Shown here one piece after another: positions 46,201 to 59,573 of a stretch of DNA of 64,000 nt. This DNA is from Dendrocalamus latiflorus (Eukaryota > Streptophyta > Magnoliopsida > Poales > Poaceae). Location: positions 11,934,106 through 11,998,105 of the forward strand of contig CM029626.1 of assembly GCA_017311315.1 (NCBI GenBank), written 5' to 3'. Position 1 is the first letter of the stretch. Every line of letters begins with the position of its first letter. The translations under genes were made by a program, and so were the position numbers. Below the pieces are notes generated by a model. It ran no database searches, was not told where the DNA came from, and worked only from the letters and a program-made list of their open reading frames with translations.

Positions 46201-48690
46201 ATGAGGTTACCACCACATGGTCCACCAATTTCTCCTTGATGAGTAATTTAACAAACACCCCGAAGGCAAGAATTTGAGTTTGAATTTTTGGAAATTTAAA
46301 AGCACACAAGGTGCAAGAGATAGCTTAGATTTAAGAGAAAGCAAGAGTGTGACCACAATGGCAAGATGTAGAAATGGTGCTAAAAACAAAAGGAGCAAGT
46401 TTTCCACAAAACATCCATCCATACATAAAAAGCCACAAATAGCATAATCTTGCTCATGGTCTAAATAAAAAGAATAATTTTTCATTATGACCATTGTCAT
46501 AGCAAGATAAAGCATAAAAGAGCAAATAAGAACAAATACAATACCATTAGACAACAAAAAAGATCAAGAATAACCCAAAATGCATTTTCCTACATAAAAG
46601 CTCAATTTGCTCTAATGCAACCTCACAAAACTCATTCTCCCCATTGTTTTTTTACCTTTTTAAGCATTCTCCCCCTTTTAAGTTCATTCTCATTAAATTC
46701 ACCCTATTTAGACTAAAACCAAAATTTGCCTTGGTCATTCTCTCCCTTTTGGTAAAATTGTCATCAGTGGCAAGGTGCTGTAAGCTCACTACTACTCCCC
46801 CTCAAATGATGCATGAAAACACTTGTACATAACAAAGGAGCAAGAAGGAGCATGTATGCATGAATAAAAATGCTTAATATAAAAGAGTTTGAATATTATC
46901 CAAAGTAAAGTTGAAGAAAAAAGATACCACTTGAAGTCATAAAACGCATACAAAGCTATCTATGTCATGATAAGGTATATATAACCAATCAAGATAAGAT
47001 AGCGTAATTAAGAGCATTCAATTTAGTTTCAAGTTAAGTAAGGCTTCAAATTAACAAGTTTAACTAAAATTATCTAAGTATGAGCTAAGCCATGTCAAGA
47101 AGGTTAAATGGAACAAAAAAACTCAAATTGAATCATTTAAAGTGCTAGAAGTTCAATTTTAGCCAATTATACTCAATTACTACATAAAAGCCATTCTTGA
47201 AAATCTTAGAAATCATTTCGACCTTATCTTTGCAAAGCAAGTTCTGCACTAGGAGCATCCACAACTGCCTCCTAAACATCAGCCATTTTTATATTTTTAT
47301 TTTCTTAGCCATGTGTTAGATCTCAAGCCTTACTATGACTATCCCAAGCAAGAAACTTAAAAGAGTGGTCTTGGTCATCTAAAACTCCCCTGATTTCACG
47401 TTTAGTGCAATGGCAAGCTGTCTCATTTTGTGAGATCAATTTTTTTTGGCATAAAAGAGATCATTTTATCCAGTTAGGCACTTGTTAAATAAGCAATACA
47501 TTCTTTTCCAAAGAACTAAGAAAGCACTAAATAAATCTCCATAAGAGATTCAAGATTCAATAGAGCATTTTTGACACGTCATATATAATAAAAGGATCAC
47601 TAGAGAGTAACTAGTCAAAAGATCTATATTTGCAAACTTAAAATATATCAATTGAAAAAATTGATACCACTTGTGAAATTAAGTTCAGTTTGACAAGTTA
47701 AGCTAGCATGGCAAAGGCTGGGTTCTTTTGGGGTTAAAGTTGACTTATGCTTGTACTATATACAGTAACTAGCTTTTAAACGGTCGTTTTATTAAGACGG
47801 GTTCAATAGAAAAATTGTAGTAAAAATGTACTGAGTTTAGCTGTACCAGCCAAAATCACATGTGACTATTTCTTTCTGCGTACTGCCTCTCGCAAACAGC
47901 CAAAATTCAAATATTTAAGCCAAAAGTCATAAGTCATCAGCCCAAAAGAACCCACCCAAAGATTTAATCATGCATACAAAATCATGAAAAAGGTAGCTAA
48001 GTATGCATACCATGACAATGAGCAACATCAAGTCAAGATTATATCACAAATGAGTAATAGTCAAATATCATATTTAAATGCACAATTTAGAATGCAATGC
48101 TATGTATGCATGAAGCAAAAAGGAAGCAAGACTTAAAATTCCCCTATCTATAAGAACTACTTGCAAAAAAAATCAAAAGTTAAAAGCAAGAAAAAAAAAC
48201 CCTTGCAAGAAGGAAAACCTTTCCACCATATGGTCTCTAGTCTAAGGAACACACACTTCTAAGGAGCGAATTTACCACATTAGCCACCCCACTACTAGAA
48301 GATAGTGAAAGAAGAAGCAAGCTCAACCTAGATAGGATAAGAAATCGTAGAGAACCTAGTGAAGAAGAGAAGTGCCTAAGAAAGACACAAGACAAAATAT
48401 GACTCTCAACACACTGAACTGACCTAAAGATCATGACACTCCCAAATGCTATGAATGTTGAATATGGAACCAGTGAATTGACAAAGTTCAAGCAAGAACC
48501 TGCATCACACTGCTTGGTAGTGTGATGTAATCGAAGCTGAGCAAGCCACATCCCGAGAAGTGATAGTCATCACTGGATGCCCAATAGTGAGGTAGGAGAC
48601 CCACAGAGACCGACATGATCCATATGATCCCCCTTACCTGTAAAGCCTTATATCAAGGAGACAGAAGAAGCCTATGCCTTGGTACTCGAG
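46201..48690. other. AT-rich interior of decayed copia element
   Basis: No integrase, reverse transcriptase or RNase H motif can be seen between the distal LTR and gag. That domain was lost or is beyond recognition. A MITE lies at 47720-47954. Confidence 0.5.
47720..47954. mobile_element. MITE family A, copy 1
   Basis: Ends are GGGTTCTTTTGG and complement-like AAAAGAACCCA. The interior (AGCCAAAATTCAAATATTTAAG, AAGCCAAAAGTCATAAGTC) aligns with the copies at 51265-51504 and 57945-58186. This is the most diverged copy. Confidence 0.65.
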
Positions 48691-51246
48691 TTAGTGATAT
48701 AAGAACGAGGAATTAGTACTTACACACACGACCAGCAGTAAAACCTCCAAAATATAGGTTAGCATGATATGTAGCAGGATGCAACCTAAAGCTATCAAAA
48801 CCCTCTCAAATCCTTGCCATGGACCAAAATGATGGAAATCCTCTCTAGAGGTAGCTCTAAACTTAAATCCACTCTCCTGGAACCTAGAACCATGTCGCTC
48901 TCTAAAGCCACCAAAAGAATCAAAGAACCCATCTATAAGGTAAGGTCTAGAGACAACTCTAGGAACACTAGCTTGACGAGACTGATTCTGAAAACTCCTT
49001 AAGGCTCTAGCATGGTTATGATGCAGTTTCTTACCCCGCCTAAAATAGAACTCTATGATGTGACCATTTTTCTCACAAAAGGTGCAATGGTATTTGACGT
49101 TTTGAGAGGTTATATCTGCTGAAGTAGAAGCACCTACATTGATAGAAGGAGACTGGGCAAATCCTACAGACTTCAAACTTCTCACTCCCAATTACACTCA
49201 ATACCTTAGGAAGATGACTCTTAGAATTCTCATAGGAGTTGAAACCTAAATCCCTATTGGCTTTTCTAACCTTGGATTGATCTAAAATCAAGTTTAAGTT
49301 CTTTTTCCCAATAGAGAACTTCTCATGGTTTTCTGCAAATAATCATTCTCCTTAGCAAGGGTGACACAAGACTAACAAGCTTGGCTCTTAACAACTCTAG
49401 CATATCTCTCCTTATGTACAACCACCTCTAGCTTCAAAACCTCACAAAACATACAAGATGCATTCTTGACTCTACGCAATTGCTCATCAAATTTAACTCT
49501 AAAAGACTCATGCATAGCATCCAAATCTTGTACAATTTCAGCACAAAATGCACAAGTGATTGGAGTATAGAATCAACATTTGAATCATGAACATGAGCAA
49601 TAGAATCTTTATCCTTTTTGTCTTTCAACATCTTAGTGAGAGTTTCAATTTTGGAATTTAGTTTAGGGCAAGTATCACAAGGTTCAGATCTAGCTAGATT
49701 AAGCTTATTAGTTAATTCTTTTAATTTTTCTTCCCCAAACGCACAATGGACACAAGAATACTCAGGACTGAATTGGAGCAATTTTTTAATTTGCAATGAA
49801 AGTTTCTTTTCCAATTCATTACAATTCAAGCATGGAAAAGTACTAGCTATAGAAATATCCCTAGCTCCTAAGCAACTAGAACATGGACTAGCCTTGATAT
49901 CAACAATTTCAGCTCTAGCATTTTCTAGTTGTCCTAGCAAAGATGACTCAAAAGAACTCAATTTTTCAATCATAGCATGCAAAGAAACACAAGTATCACA
50001 GTTATCAAGATTAGGAATAGTAATTCTAAGCCTATCCATTTGCAAGACTAAGAGCTCATTTTCAGCTGTCAGCTTATCATTTCTTTTCACTAATCATTCT
50101 AAGTGCTTGATTTGTTTAACATGATTAGCTACCAATTTATCATATTTGAGCACGAGAGAGTCAAAATAATCTACCTCATCATCTTTCTCAGTGTAGGGAT
50201 CATCCTAGTCATGCGGATTGTGGGAGTCAACATCACTAGTAGCCATGAGGCACAGCCCGATGAAGCCAACGGTCTTCTTCTCCTTCTTTTGCTCCTCCTC
50301 ATCGCTTGAAGTAGTGGGATCAACATCGCTCATGTCTCGACAATTGAGAGCTGTGAGCAATGACATGCTGGCCTTCCTAATTGCGTCTTTATTCTTGAAA
50401 GGTCGATGAGGCCTCTTGTACTCCTTGTAGTCTTTCCTCCTACGATCATCTCCATTCCTATTCACAAAGTTAGGGCATCTAGCATGAACATGACCCATCT
50501 ATGGGAAGACTCTTAAGTTGCCCATTACTCATAGCTTGAAAACAAGACAATGAGAAGTCAGAAGAAGTATTCTCACAAGAAGTACCATTCTTGACAAGAT
50601 TAGTCACAAGAACCATCGTCTTTGAACTTTTGAACTTCTTGGCAATGACGTCCATCTCATGGGTCTTAAGGTGTGAATATAGCTTATCCACAATCATAGT
50701 TTCCATGTCCACCTCGTACTGATGGATGTAAGTTTCATCTCCCAAACACTCATATCAAGAGCACTCAAAGCATGAGCCGTATTATCGGTATCAGCATAGG
50801 TCATACCAATAGACCTTAGATCACTTAGGATCTTGTGGAATCTACCAAAAAAGGAATCTATGAACTCTCCATGCTCCATCTCCAGCTTTCTTGCACGGAT
50901 TAAGGAACTGAGTCTCACATACTTTCTTGATTTTTGACGTTCTCTCATGGTAGTCAGAGAGGGTCATCCAGATCTCATGCACGGATGCAAGATAAGCTAC
51001 TTGATTGAACTTAGTTCTTCCTAAGCCTTGGATCAAGAAGTTGCATGCCTTAGCATTCGCCTCAACCTCAGCTGATTGAACAACATTGAGGATCATGTCA
51101 TCGGTAGGCACAACAAAAGAATTTTTCACTTTGTTCCAAATGGCTAAACCTTGAGCCTCGATGTACATCGCCATCTGCGTCTTGCAATAAGGATAGTCAG
51201 CCCCATCGAAGACAGGAGGCTTGTTGTGATACCTCTCCGATGCCAT
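48691..51246 (-). pseudogene. Copia gag (UBN2-type) remnant
   Basis: The start MASERYHNKPPVFDGADYPY at 51246 is the typical beginning of grass copia gag. Fragments follow in several frames: AYLASVHEIWMTLSDYHE, a zinc-knuckle remnant (MGHVHARCPN near 50490), a DPTTSSDEEEQKKEKK acidic stretch, and a long coiled-coil part with Cys pairs (50090-49434). A second finger is present (YHCTFCEKNGH near 49090). Frameshifts and stops separate the parts. Primer-binding site and LTR lie directly upstream. Pol is absent, so the element is defective. Confidence 0.85.
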
Positions 51247-51264
51247 TGCCCAAGATCGACTAAG

Positions 51265-51504
51265 GGTCTGTTCTTTTCCTCCGAAGCCGGCGGCTTTTGG
51301 CTTTTGCTACAGTACTTAACTTTCAAATGGAGTATTTTCTCAAGACGGGGTCTACAGGTTAAACGATCTACACGTTAAAAGCCCAACATCTGCACTAGCA
51401 AAAATCGCAAGTGAGTATCTGTCTCTCCGTAATCTGTACCGTAAACAACCAAAATTCAAAAATTTCAGCCAAAAGCCATAAGCCGCAGCCGAAAAGAACA
51501 GGCC
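51265..51504. mobile_element. MITE family A, copy 2, in copia leader
   Basis: Terminal inverted repeats GGTCTGTTCTTTT and AAAAGAACAGGCC. It lies between the copia primer-binding site and the gag ATG, so it inserted into the retrotransposon leader after the element arrived. It is about 85-90 percent identical by eye to the inverted copy at 57945-58186. TAA on both sides could be a 3-bp target duplication. Confidence 0.75.
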
Positions 51505-51526
51505 ATAAGATCAGTAAAGAGCAACC

Positions 51527-51540
51527 TTGCTCTGATACCA
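51527..51540 (-). other. Retrotransposon primer-binding site
   Basis: The minus strand reads TGGTATCAGAGCAA, complementary to the 3' end of initiator methionine tRNA. It stands two bases after the LTR end at 51543. This fixes the element's orientation as minus. Confidence 0.85.
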
Positions 51541-51542
51541 CT

Positions 51543-52840
51543 TGTAAGATCAAGTATGGCGACTAGAGGGGGGTGAATAGGAGCCCAAATTCAATTCGAG
51601 GCTTTTCAAAATACTTTCCTTTGAGCAGAAGCAAACTATTCACTCCAGTAGATATGGAAGCTATGAAGATTAGAGATAAATAATCACAAGGAAAGATTTG
51701 ATCAAAACCAAGCAAAATGCGCTGTGATAACCCCTAGCGGTCTGATCTATACATATATGGCGGTCTGACCTCCAGGCCGGTCAGACCTCTGTTTCAATGG
51801 CGGTCAGACCGCTATTAACATTAAAATCAGGCAAAGGCATAATAACCCTAGTTAGATAGCTGCTACAGTGCCAGTCAAACCACTACTATAGTGATTTCAG
51901 GATGAACAATATTTCGGCCCTATTTCACATCCGAAAATCCATGTAACTTCTGATTGATTGATTCCAATGACTTAAAACCTTGCATGCACTTTCTCTAGGA
52001 TGTCGGGAACATATTCTAATCAACGATCAAGAAAATCGTTGCCAAAGTTTTGACCTTTTTTGTTCGAAGGAAGGGTGCACCAAAACCGGTCAAAAGATGT
52101 AAACTTCGATCTGTTCTTACTCGTGAGTCCTAGATGGTCTAGATGACTTGAGATGTGTTCTCACATGTCATACCTACCTAGAACACAACACGAATTCAAC
52201 CCAAAACCCCCACAAGAGCAAAACCCAAAAATTACCTCTCTCTTGAGAAAAACTGAGTAAACTTAAGAACTTCCTCTAGATCATACCTATATAGATGCGA
52301 TCTTATCTCCAGGAGACATCTCCACCTCTTATGCATCATTGGCACTAGAAAAGCTCAAGAGAAGAGAAATCCAAATAAGAAAACCAAGAAAATAAAAAAT
52401 ACATGAGGGGACTCATGGCATAACTCACTTAGGCAAAGTTTAGATGGTCATTTCACTTGTAGAGGAATGTTTTACAACCAATTCCTTAGAATAGTAGAGC
52501 TCTAAGTCTAGAGCACATATACAAGGCTCCAACACGAGGAAATCCTATCCCTAATCACTTAAGTCTCTCTCCCAAGACTCAACTCAACACAATGCTTATA
52601 TAGTAGAGGCTAACACCTCACACCAACTAGCCACACCTTAGTAGATCACACCACATACATATGGAAAAACCCGATAACCCATACAAAAATGGGTTTTACA
52701 CACACACTTGCACGTTTTTGAAAGCATGACTTCCAAAGGCTCCATAAGCCTGATAAGACTTCAATCCACAAAGATGTGAGCTAAACCACTTAGGTCAGTG
52801 TCACAGTTTTGCAAACCACCACTCCACTCAATTTGCAAAT
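51543..52840 (-). mobile_element. Copia LTR (proximal, 5')
   Basis: On the plus strand it starts TGTAAGATCAAGTATGGCGA next to the primer-binding site. It contains palindromic GGTCTGACC/GGTCAGACC words (51730-51830). Similarity to the distal copy ends near 52840, where the LTR is broken by other sequence. Confidence 0.7.
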
Positions 52841-53099
52841 ATGGCTAGAAGGGGGCTAGTTTTTTTTAAAAAAGTTTTCAGGGGGCCACAAATGCGAAAA
52901 ATTGGTTTAAATGTCTATATTCATTTTTGATATTTTTCTACTTCCTCTGGAAGGAAAAAGGAACAAATCGTCACAAAGCATATAAGTTGAGATACTAATG
53001 CCACAAAATACTACTACTAGTAGTAACATGTGCTTTAAACGTAAAGGAAGACATGGACTTTATGCAATTTTCTTCGCTCTACTCTTGGATTCTCTTGTT

Positions 53100-55020
53100 G
53101 ATAATGCTACTATAGGACTGGCTATAACAACAGAGGGGGTAAATGGTGATTTTCAAATTTCTTCTAAGTATTTGTAAATTCTTCATTTCAGTAACTACAG
53201 AGCAATGAAGATCAGAATTAGAAACCAAGAACAAAACAATAAACTCAAAAATCCAATAGAGGGATTTTATAGCACCTTACCAGTCTGATAGCCACATGAG
53301 GAGTGGTATGACCGATAAGACACTAACGGCATGACCAGAGGTCAGTCTGACCAGCTTGACCACGGTAGTCTGACTGATGGTCGGTTGGACCGGGTCTAGG
53401 GGTGGTCTGACCACTTCCCTATATCCAGAATAGAAAATCAGCCTGAGCCAAGGTCGAGAATGGTTAGCCTGAGCCAAGGCCGAGAATGGTGCAACTCCCA
53501 AGATCCTCAATCAAAAGAGATGGAACTTTGAACATATCTTGCTTAGGACCTCAGAAATCTATTCCATCTAAAGATTGCATGAATCTTGATTAAAGTTTTA
53601 ATCTTTCCCAAGAACAAGCAAGATTGCACCAAAACTGGACAAATTTCAAAATCTTGGGATATGGTTTGCTCATGCGTAGAGGATAGCCAAGATAGCACTA
53701 GATGATTTTTCACATATCATAGCAAGTTATTTATCTCAAAGATTCGAAGCAAAAATCCTAGAATCAATAAACCTCAAGATAAGGTCAAATCCAAGCAAAA
53801 TTGGACAACATCAAAATATTGCAAGACTTGGCGTCTAGATGGATGAGATTTGATCTCCATGAGTCATCTCCATCACCTTTCACATCCTTGACACACAACA
53901 AGTTCAAGAAGGGGAGAGAAGAGATCAAAACCAATAAGAACAAGAGCAAATCAACCAAAATAAGGAAACACAATGAGCGATGAACAAAGTTGATATATTC
54001 CTACTTAAAGATGAAGATTTTGCAGCCACTCCACCTAGAGGATAAGAGAACACACCACAACACTCGCTCTTCTAACCCTAACCCTAAAACACAATGTTAG
54101 AATTGTTGGATGGCTAGATGGTTACCTTGCTAGCTTCCGTCCCAACCCGTTAAATAGATGAGACAACTAGCCCAAATCAAACCATAATAGATACTATCCT
54201 CTAGTACATGTGGGGAAAACTCATTAACCCCATACAACACGGTTTTTATTCATACACTTAACTCATGCACGTTTTTCAAAGCACATGAACCCGAATCTGC
54301 TAGGTCTTTAGCCTTTGATCCACTTGATCTTCTCAGCATTTCCTTGACCTAAACCGTTTTTCCATGCGCCGCTCAAGTGCTGCGGTTTTGATCCAATGCA
54401 GTTTCCAGTATTTAATCTCCTTACCAAAATACTCTTCCTTAACCCGGTCTTTACCTTCCTTTGTAAGCAATCATCGTGCTTGCCACGTGTAGGTGCACCA
54501 ATAACTTGCCACGCGTCGATAAGTCTCTCTCATCTCGGTTTCACTAGACTATGTCTCATTGGACCAACTAATCCACTTGGTGCGACCTGTCGCTCAACCA
54601 TTTCATTCGACATCCTTGACCGTTTTGGACCTCGGCTCTACTCTGAGCGTAGCCCTTATCCTCGTCATTGACTATAATTGACTCGAAGTCTCCCTGCACA
54701 TACCAAGACAAAAAAATCATTTTCGGGCATAAAGTTTTTCACAAGTTGACCCATGTTAGTCAAAACATGCTTCATGCATTATAAATACACTGACCAAATA
54801 TAATTTAGTTATCCCAAAATATAATTCCCAAAATCCAGAATCAAACATCAAGGCCGGTTTGACTGCCAACCAGGAGTCAGTCAGACCGGTCAAGCACAGT
54901 GCAAAAACATCATCTGAAAATACAACCGCCGTTAAACTTCCTGTCATACTGATATGTGGTCTGACCATTGCAATCATACTGACTAGCGGTCTAAATGCCC
55001 AACCAGGCAGTCTTTCCGGT
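53100..55020 (-). mobile_element. Related LTR remnant, second subfamily
   Basis: This stretch shares layout and words with the LTR above, such as TCAGTAACTACAGAGCAATGAAGATC, the GGTCTGACC palindromes (53280-53410 and 54840-54990), and a block resembling 52640-52835 at 54200-54390. It is too diverged to be the same element and no bounds are clear. Confidence 0.5.
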
Positions 55021-56320
55021 TTTACTAAAAAAAGCTCTGAAAAATTGCAAAACGGTGCAGAATTTAAAATCCAACTTCACAAACTTGACAATAATTCATC
55101 GCACGATATTCTATACTTTCTCACATGGTCCCTCAGCTACTTACATAGAGGAGGGATTGTTTTCTACCGGTTGAACTACTTGTTCCTTTTGTTTCTTAAA
55201 ATTAAAAATACATATGTACATATGTACTATGTTGATTGGCTGGAACTAACTACTGCATGCAAGAACAGCGAACAATTTTCAAGAACACAGTTAACTCATT
55301 TATATTAGGATCCGTGCATGTTTTATCTTTTGCATAAAACAATAATTGAAAGCATTTTCTTTATAAACGGTACGTAGTAGTACATGTTTACAGTGCAGGT
55401 ACTGCAGTGCACTGTGATAATTGCTGCCACTACTAGTACACAGCTGCCTCATCACAAATAGAAGGAAACGAGCCAAAATCAAAAGGCAAGGCACACAACC
55501 ATGCAAAGTTGCGAGCCATGCATATTTCGCGGTGAAAAGTTGCAACGGAGAACAACCGCTCTTGCTGTAAAGTATGGCTGAATTTAGCTGCATCAAAAAC
55601 AGATAAGTTTGACTGCCTCCTCGTGTGACATCTCTTGGCTTGACCATACATCTCTGTACTTGCAAAAGGTAGAGGCAAGCTCATGGATGCATCCATGAAT
55701 GTACCTAGAGAACAATGAATATAACCAGGAGCAAAATGGCAAGCATCTCAAGCTAGCTAGCCAGTGCATGTCTACTGCTACACTACTCCCTACATAATTG
55801 TATACAGGAGCCGGGCACATTGCTGTCTGGAGCTGTGGAAATGCAGACAAATGTTAAATTGTTCGGCCATTTATTTTTGGAAGAGGTCGATACAAGGGAG
55901 AAAAACAACGGAAGGATCGAGTCGTGATCTCATCCAGCTGCGAGACATCCCCTTCGGCTTTGAGAGCGATGAAACGAGCTAGGGGGACAAGTGGCTCACC
56001 GCCCATGCATGAATGATCTGCGTCTAGCTCCAGGACAAGTCCGATCGACTAGTACGAACTAAAAACGAAAGCTCAGAAACAAATTCAGAGTGACGCCGAT
56101 CTGAAGCCTAGCGCTATATACTTCTTCTATTTGTGCTAGCTTCTAGTGTTCCTCCAGGGGTTCGGTGATTATCAGGTACCTTGTCATAAAAAAAGGGGAT
56201 GATTATATATACTTGGCTTTTCCAAACAAATCTGGTGGTTCAAGTAACACATAATTTCTGAGAGAAACCTACGTATGTACCTTAACGATCCCTAATATTT
56301 TACATGTACTACCGAAGATG
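55021..56320. other. No recognisable gene
   Basis: Intergenic DNA. Minus-strand ORFs at 55300-55850 overlap in different frames and have no domain. Confidence 0.4.
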
Positions 56321-56524
56321 TGTAACACTCTACCCGTTAGTACCACATTATCAGCTTATCTTGATTTATACTAGCATATAATATCTGTTGATTTAAATCG
56401 TAACACTTACAAGTTAATCTTTTTGGATGAAACGAGAACGAAAACATAAGTAAGGTACACCTTATGTATGCCCGCCCCATGGGTGGATTAGGCTGTAAGC
56501 AAATTTTGAGCACAGGGTGTTACA
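56321..56524. mobile_element. Tiny LTR-like element with gypsy-type ends
   Basis: It starts TGTAACACTCTACCC and ends GGGTGTTACA. Flanks are AGATG (56316-56320) and AGGTG (56525-56529), a 4-of-5 match. At 204 bp it could be an internally deleted solo LTR. Confidence 0.55.
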
Positions 56525-57944
56525 AGGTGCCACACTGAAACTATTCAATTCTACTCCATTTCTCCATTTATCGATCTGTGCCTGCATGTTGGTCCTTTTC
56601 AGGGATCATACCCTGCGCAAGTGCAATATACTCTTCTCCAGCTAGCTACACACTAGATCGAGCATGCACTGGCCACTGGAGTTCGGCAGTGATCGATCGA
56701 TCGAGCAAGGTAATTAAGATAAGAAATGAAGGGAATTAACTGGGGGGACCGGGCCCTCCTGGGAACCCGACAGACATGGAGGCACTGTGTTGTGTTTGGT
56801 AATGCCCAAAGGAATGTGAGGGCCCACCCAGTCGGGAAGGTGTGTGAGAGAGGGAGAGTGAGGAGTGAGAGAGCTAACGCAATCACAACCTGTTCCGCAC
56901 ATGCATAAAGCTAGCCACAAGCCCGGCCTAGCTTAGCTAGCTTAATACCAAAGGAATCCCATCTTGGTCGATCAAATGGGGTTACTTTAATGTTAATTCT
57001 CGGCCTCCAAGCTCCATGCATCATGGTATTGTCTCCTCCCGGCCATGTATTTAGGCTGTGTTTAAAACAGTTTTTAACTTATGATTTCTAATTTTTAGAA
57101 GCTTAAAGTTGTTTTGAACACAATGACTTTTAATATGATTTGTTTTATTTTTTAATTGAATTTTCAGCCAAAAGCTAACGGTCGCTACAATGCCTATTTC
57201 AGACAAAAGCCAATAGTCACAACTAAAATCTATCAACAAAAGTCGCTTTGAATAGGGCTAAGGCATCAATAATCTGAGCAGTTGATTATTTTCCTGGATG
57301 GTCCTGTACTTCCTACCATGTCGATCTTTTCTCTCTTCTTCTTTTCTTTTTACTCTGGCTCCTGTGTTCCATAAGCTGATATGCGATAATCGATCCAGAT
57401 ATCCGATCATCCAAGAGGTAGCATAATTTTTTGTTCATATATCTAGAGCATTTTTTTGGGGATATAAGTGAATTTATGTTGATTTACTGCTACTTGTAGA
57501 CAGCGTACTACCAATACAAGAGTAATATTAAGTGCACATCTGAGAAAAGGATAAAAACAACCTACAAATATTCTGACCGTGTTGCCACTTGTACTCGCTA
57601 ACACTGATTTAAAGGACAGCATAGCACCTATCTGACAGAGCTCCAACTTTTAGTCTTTCGGTTCTAGAGTCTAATTTTGAAATAAGTTGGCTAAAAGACA
57701 AAAAAAAAAAAAAAACTTAAGGTGTTTGGCTTAATTAGGAGCTCCAGCTCCAACATTTTGCCCAAAGGCAATTCTGCTCTCATCATTATCTATTTTCAAT
57801 AGTAAATACATGTAAATACCTTCAAACTACATCCCCACATTAAAGAACATTCCATAGAAGCTATTGAAGCAAGATTTTCCTCCCTTCTCTTGGCTAGTTT
57901 ATTTTAGACTTCTAGCTCATATGGCTTCTCCGGAAGCCAGCTTC
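56525..57944. other. No recognisable gene
   Basis: A short GAGAG-rich part is at 56850-56875. About 57050-57250 has fold-back words (GCCAAAAGCTAACGG and TTTTGAACACAATGACTTTT) that suggest another degenerate MITE without clear ends. Confidence 0.35.
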
Positions 57945-58186
57945 GGGCCTGTTTGGCAACGGCTGCGGTTTATGGCTTTTGGCAGAAATTTTTGAATTTT
58001 GGCTGTTTACGGTACAGATTACGGAGAGATGGATACTCACTTGCGATTTTAGATGGTATAGATGTTGGGTTTTTAACGTGTACATCATTTAAATTGTAGA
58101 CCCCGTCTTGAGAAAATACTCCGTTTAAAAGTTAGGTACTGTAGCAAAAGCTAAAAGCCGTCAACTTCGGAGTAAAAGAACAGGCC
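57945..58186. mobile_element. MITE family A, copy 3 (inverted)
   Basis: Ends GGGCCTGTTTGG and AAAAGAACAGGCC. Its complement matches 51265-51504 over nearly full length, including GAGAAAATACTCC and CGGTACAGATTACGGAGAG. No certain target duplication. Confidence 0.75.
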
Positions 58187-58689
58187 TGGCCAAGCATTTG
58201 GCCGGAAAGCTCCAACTCTAGTCTAAAAGCCAGGTACTATAGCTGGGTCAAACGGTTCCGCTCGTTTTGGCTTGGACTTCTAGCTTATTTTCACTATTCA
58301 ACAATTTCGTCTTTTTTTTATTTTTTTTGGCTTTTTTTGTCCGTTCTATTTTTTCCTGTATTCGTTTGGACTATCCGTGATGGGATAACTTGTTTTTTAT
58401 ATTTTTATTTTTTAAATTTAATTACGTCAAATAAGCCACCATCAGCTACAGTGTTTTTCAGCCAGCTTCAGTGATTTTCAACTAAAAGCCACTCAAAATA
58501 AGCCCTTTTGAGCAGCTTACAAGGCACAACTTTCCCAACCGGTGCTATTTACTCGCTAGAACGTTAGGAATCATCAACCAAGCAAAATCGTAATGAAAAT
58601 TTCGTTCAAAAGATCAAGAGGGAAAATGGGCAGATATATAACAACGTGAGCTCCATTGCTTAATAGGACACTACTACAGAAAGCCTAAT

Positions 58690-58930
58690 ATTAGACGCCA
58701 AATCACAGACGGTTTTAATTTGGAGGCCGTCTGTGGTGTTTGTGGCGGGAAAAAGGAGTATCACAGACGGTTCTTACCGCTGAACCGTCTGTGATACTAG
58801 AATATCACAGACAGTTTTTATTATAAAACCGTCTGTGATATGCTAGTATCACAGATGGTTTTTATTATAAAACCGTCTGTGATAATCTGCAATATCACAG
58901 ACGGTTTTATCATAAAAACCGTCTGTGATA
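58690..58930. repeat. 5' subterminal palindromic repeats of CACTA element 2
   Basis: Eight or so CACAGACGGTT motifs in head-to-head pairs, closely similar to those of element 1. Confidence 0.85.
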
Positions 58931-59364
58931 TGTTTCCCGCCTTGCAATCTCTCAAAATTTCATATTTTCCCGCTTGAGTCCGAATATGGTTCAATTTTGA
59001 CACACCTTCAGTAAAACGGACATAACTTTTGCATACGGTGTCTGTTTTCGACGTTCTTGTACTCGTTGGAAAGCTAACGACGAGCCCGATCCAAAAAAAA
59101 AACGACTAGCTTGCACTAGTAAACCTCCAAGACCCTGAAAATTGGCCATCTTTGGACCTAAATCTGCGTCGCAAGTTTTTGGTTTCTGTTTTTGCCCTTT
59201 TTCTTGGTCTTCCTTTAGGAATTTGGATTTTGCTTCAACTGAAAAGTTGTAGATCTTGTCGAAACCTTTTGAATGAGTATATATAAGTCATATAGAACTT
59301 TGCTATTTTATATTTTCAGACTAGTTGTTTATATTGCATCGGTATATAAAATTGTGTGCTCTAA

Positions 59365-59573
59365 TTCACAGACGGTTCTATATGTAGAACTGTTTGTGAT
59401 ATTCATTCATCACAGATGGTTCTATATGTAGAACCGTCTATGATAATCTGACAGCTGGGCCAGTCGATCCTGCTCAACCCAATCCTAGCCAATAGAAATA
59501 CACCAAGCCTCACCCCACGGATCCCCGCGCCAAAAAATTTCAAACTCCCACCTCTCCCTCCCCTATAAATATA
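59365..59573 (+). promoter_or_regulatory. Internal dyads and TATA box of CACTA element 2
   Basis: Inverted CACAGACGGTTCTATA/TAGAACCGTCTATG-type pairs lie at 59365-59443. CCCTATAAATATAACC at about 59560-59575 is a good TATA box. A CT-rich leader follows. Confidence 0.6.

Noticed and set aside
54066..54087. CCCTAACCCTAA telomere-like word
   Set aside because: Only two units, within an LTR remnant; not a telomeric array.
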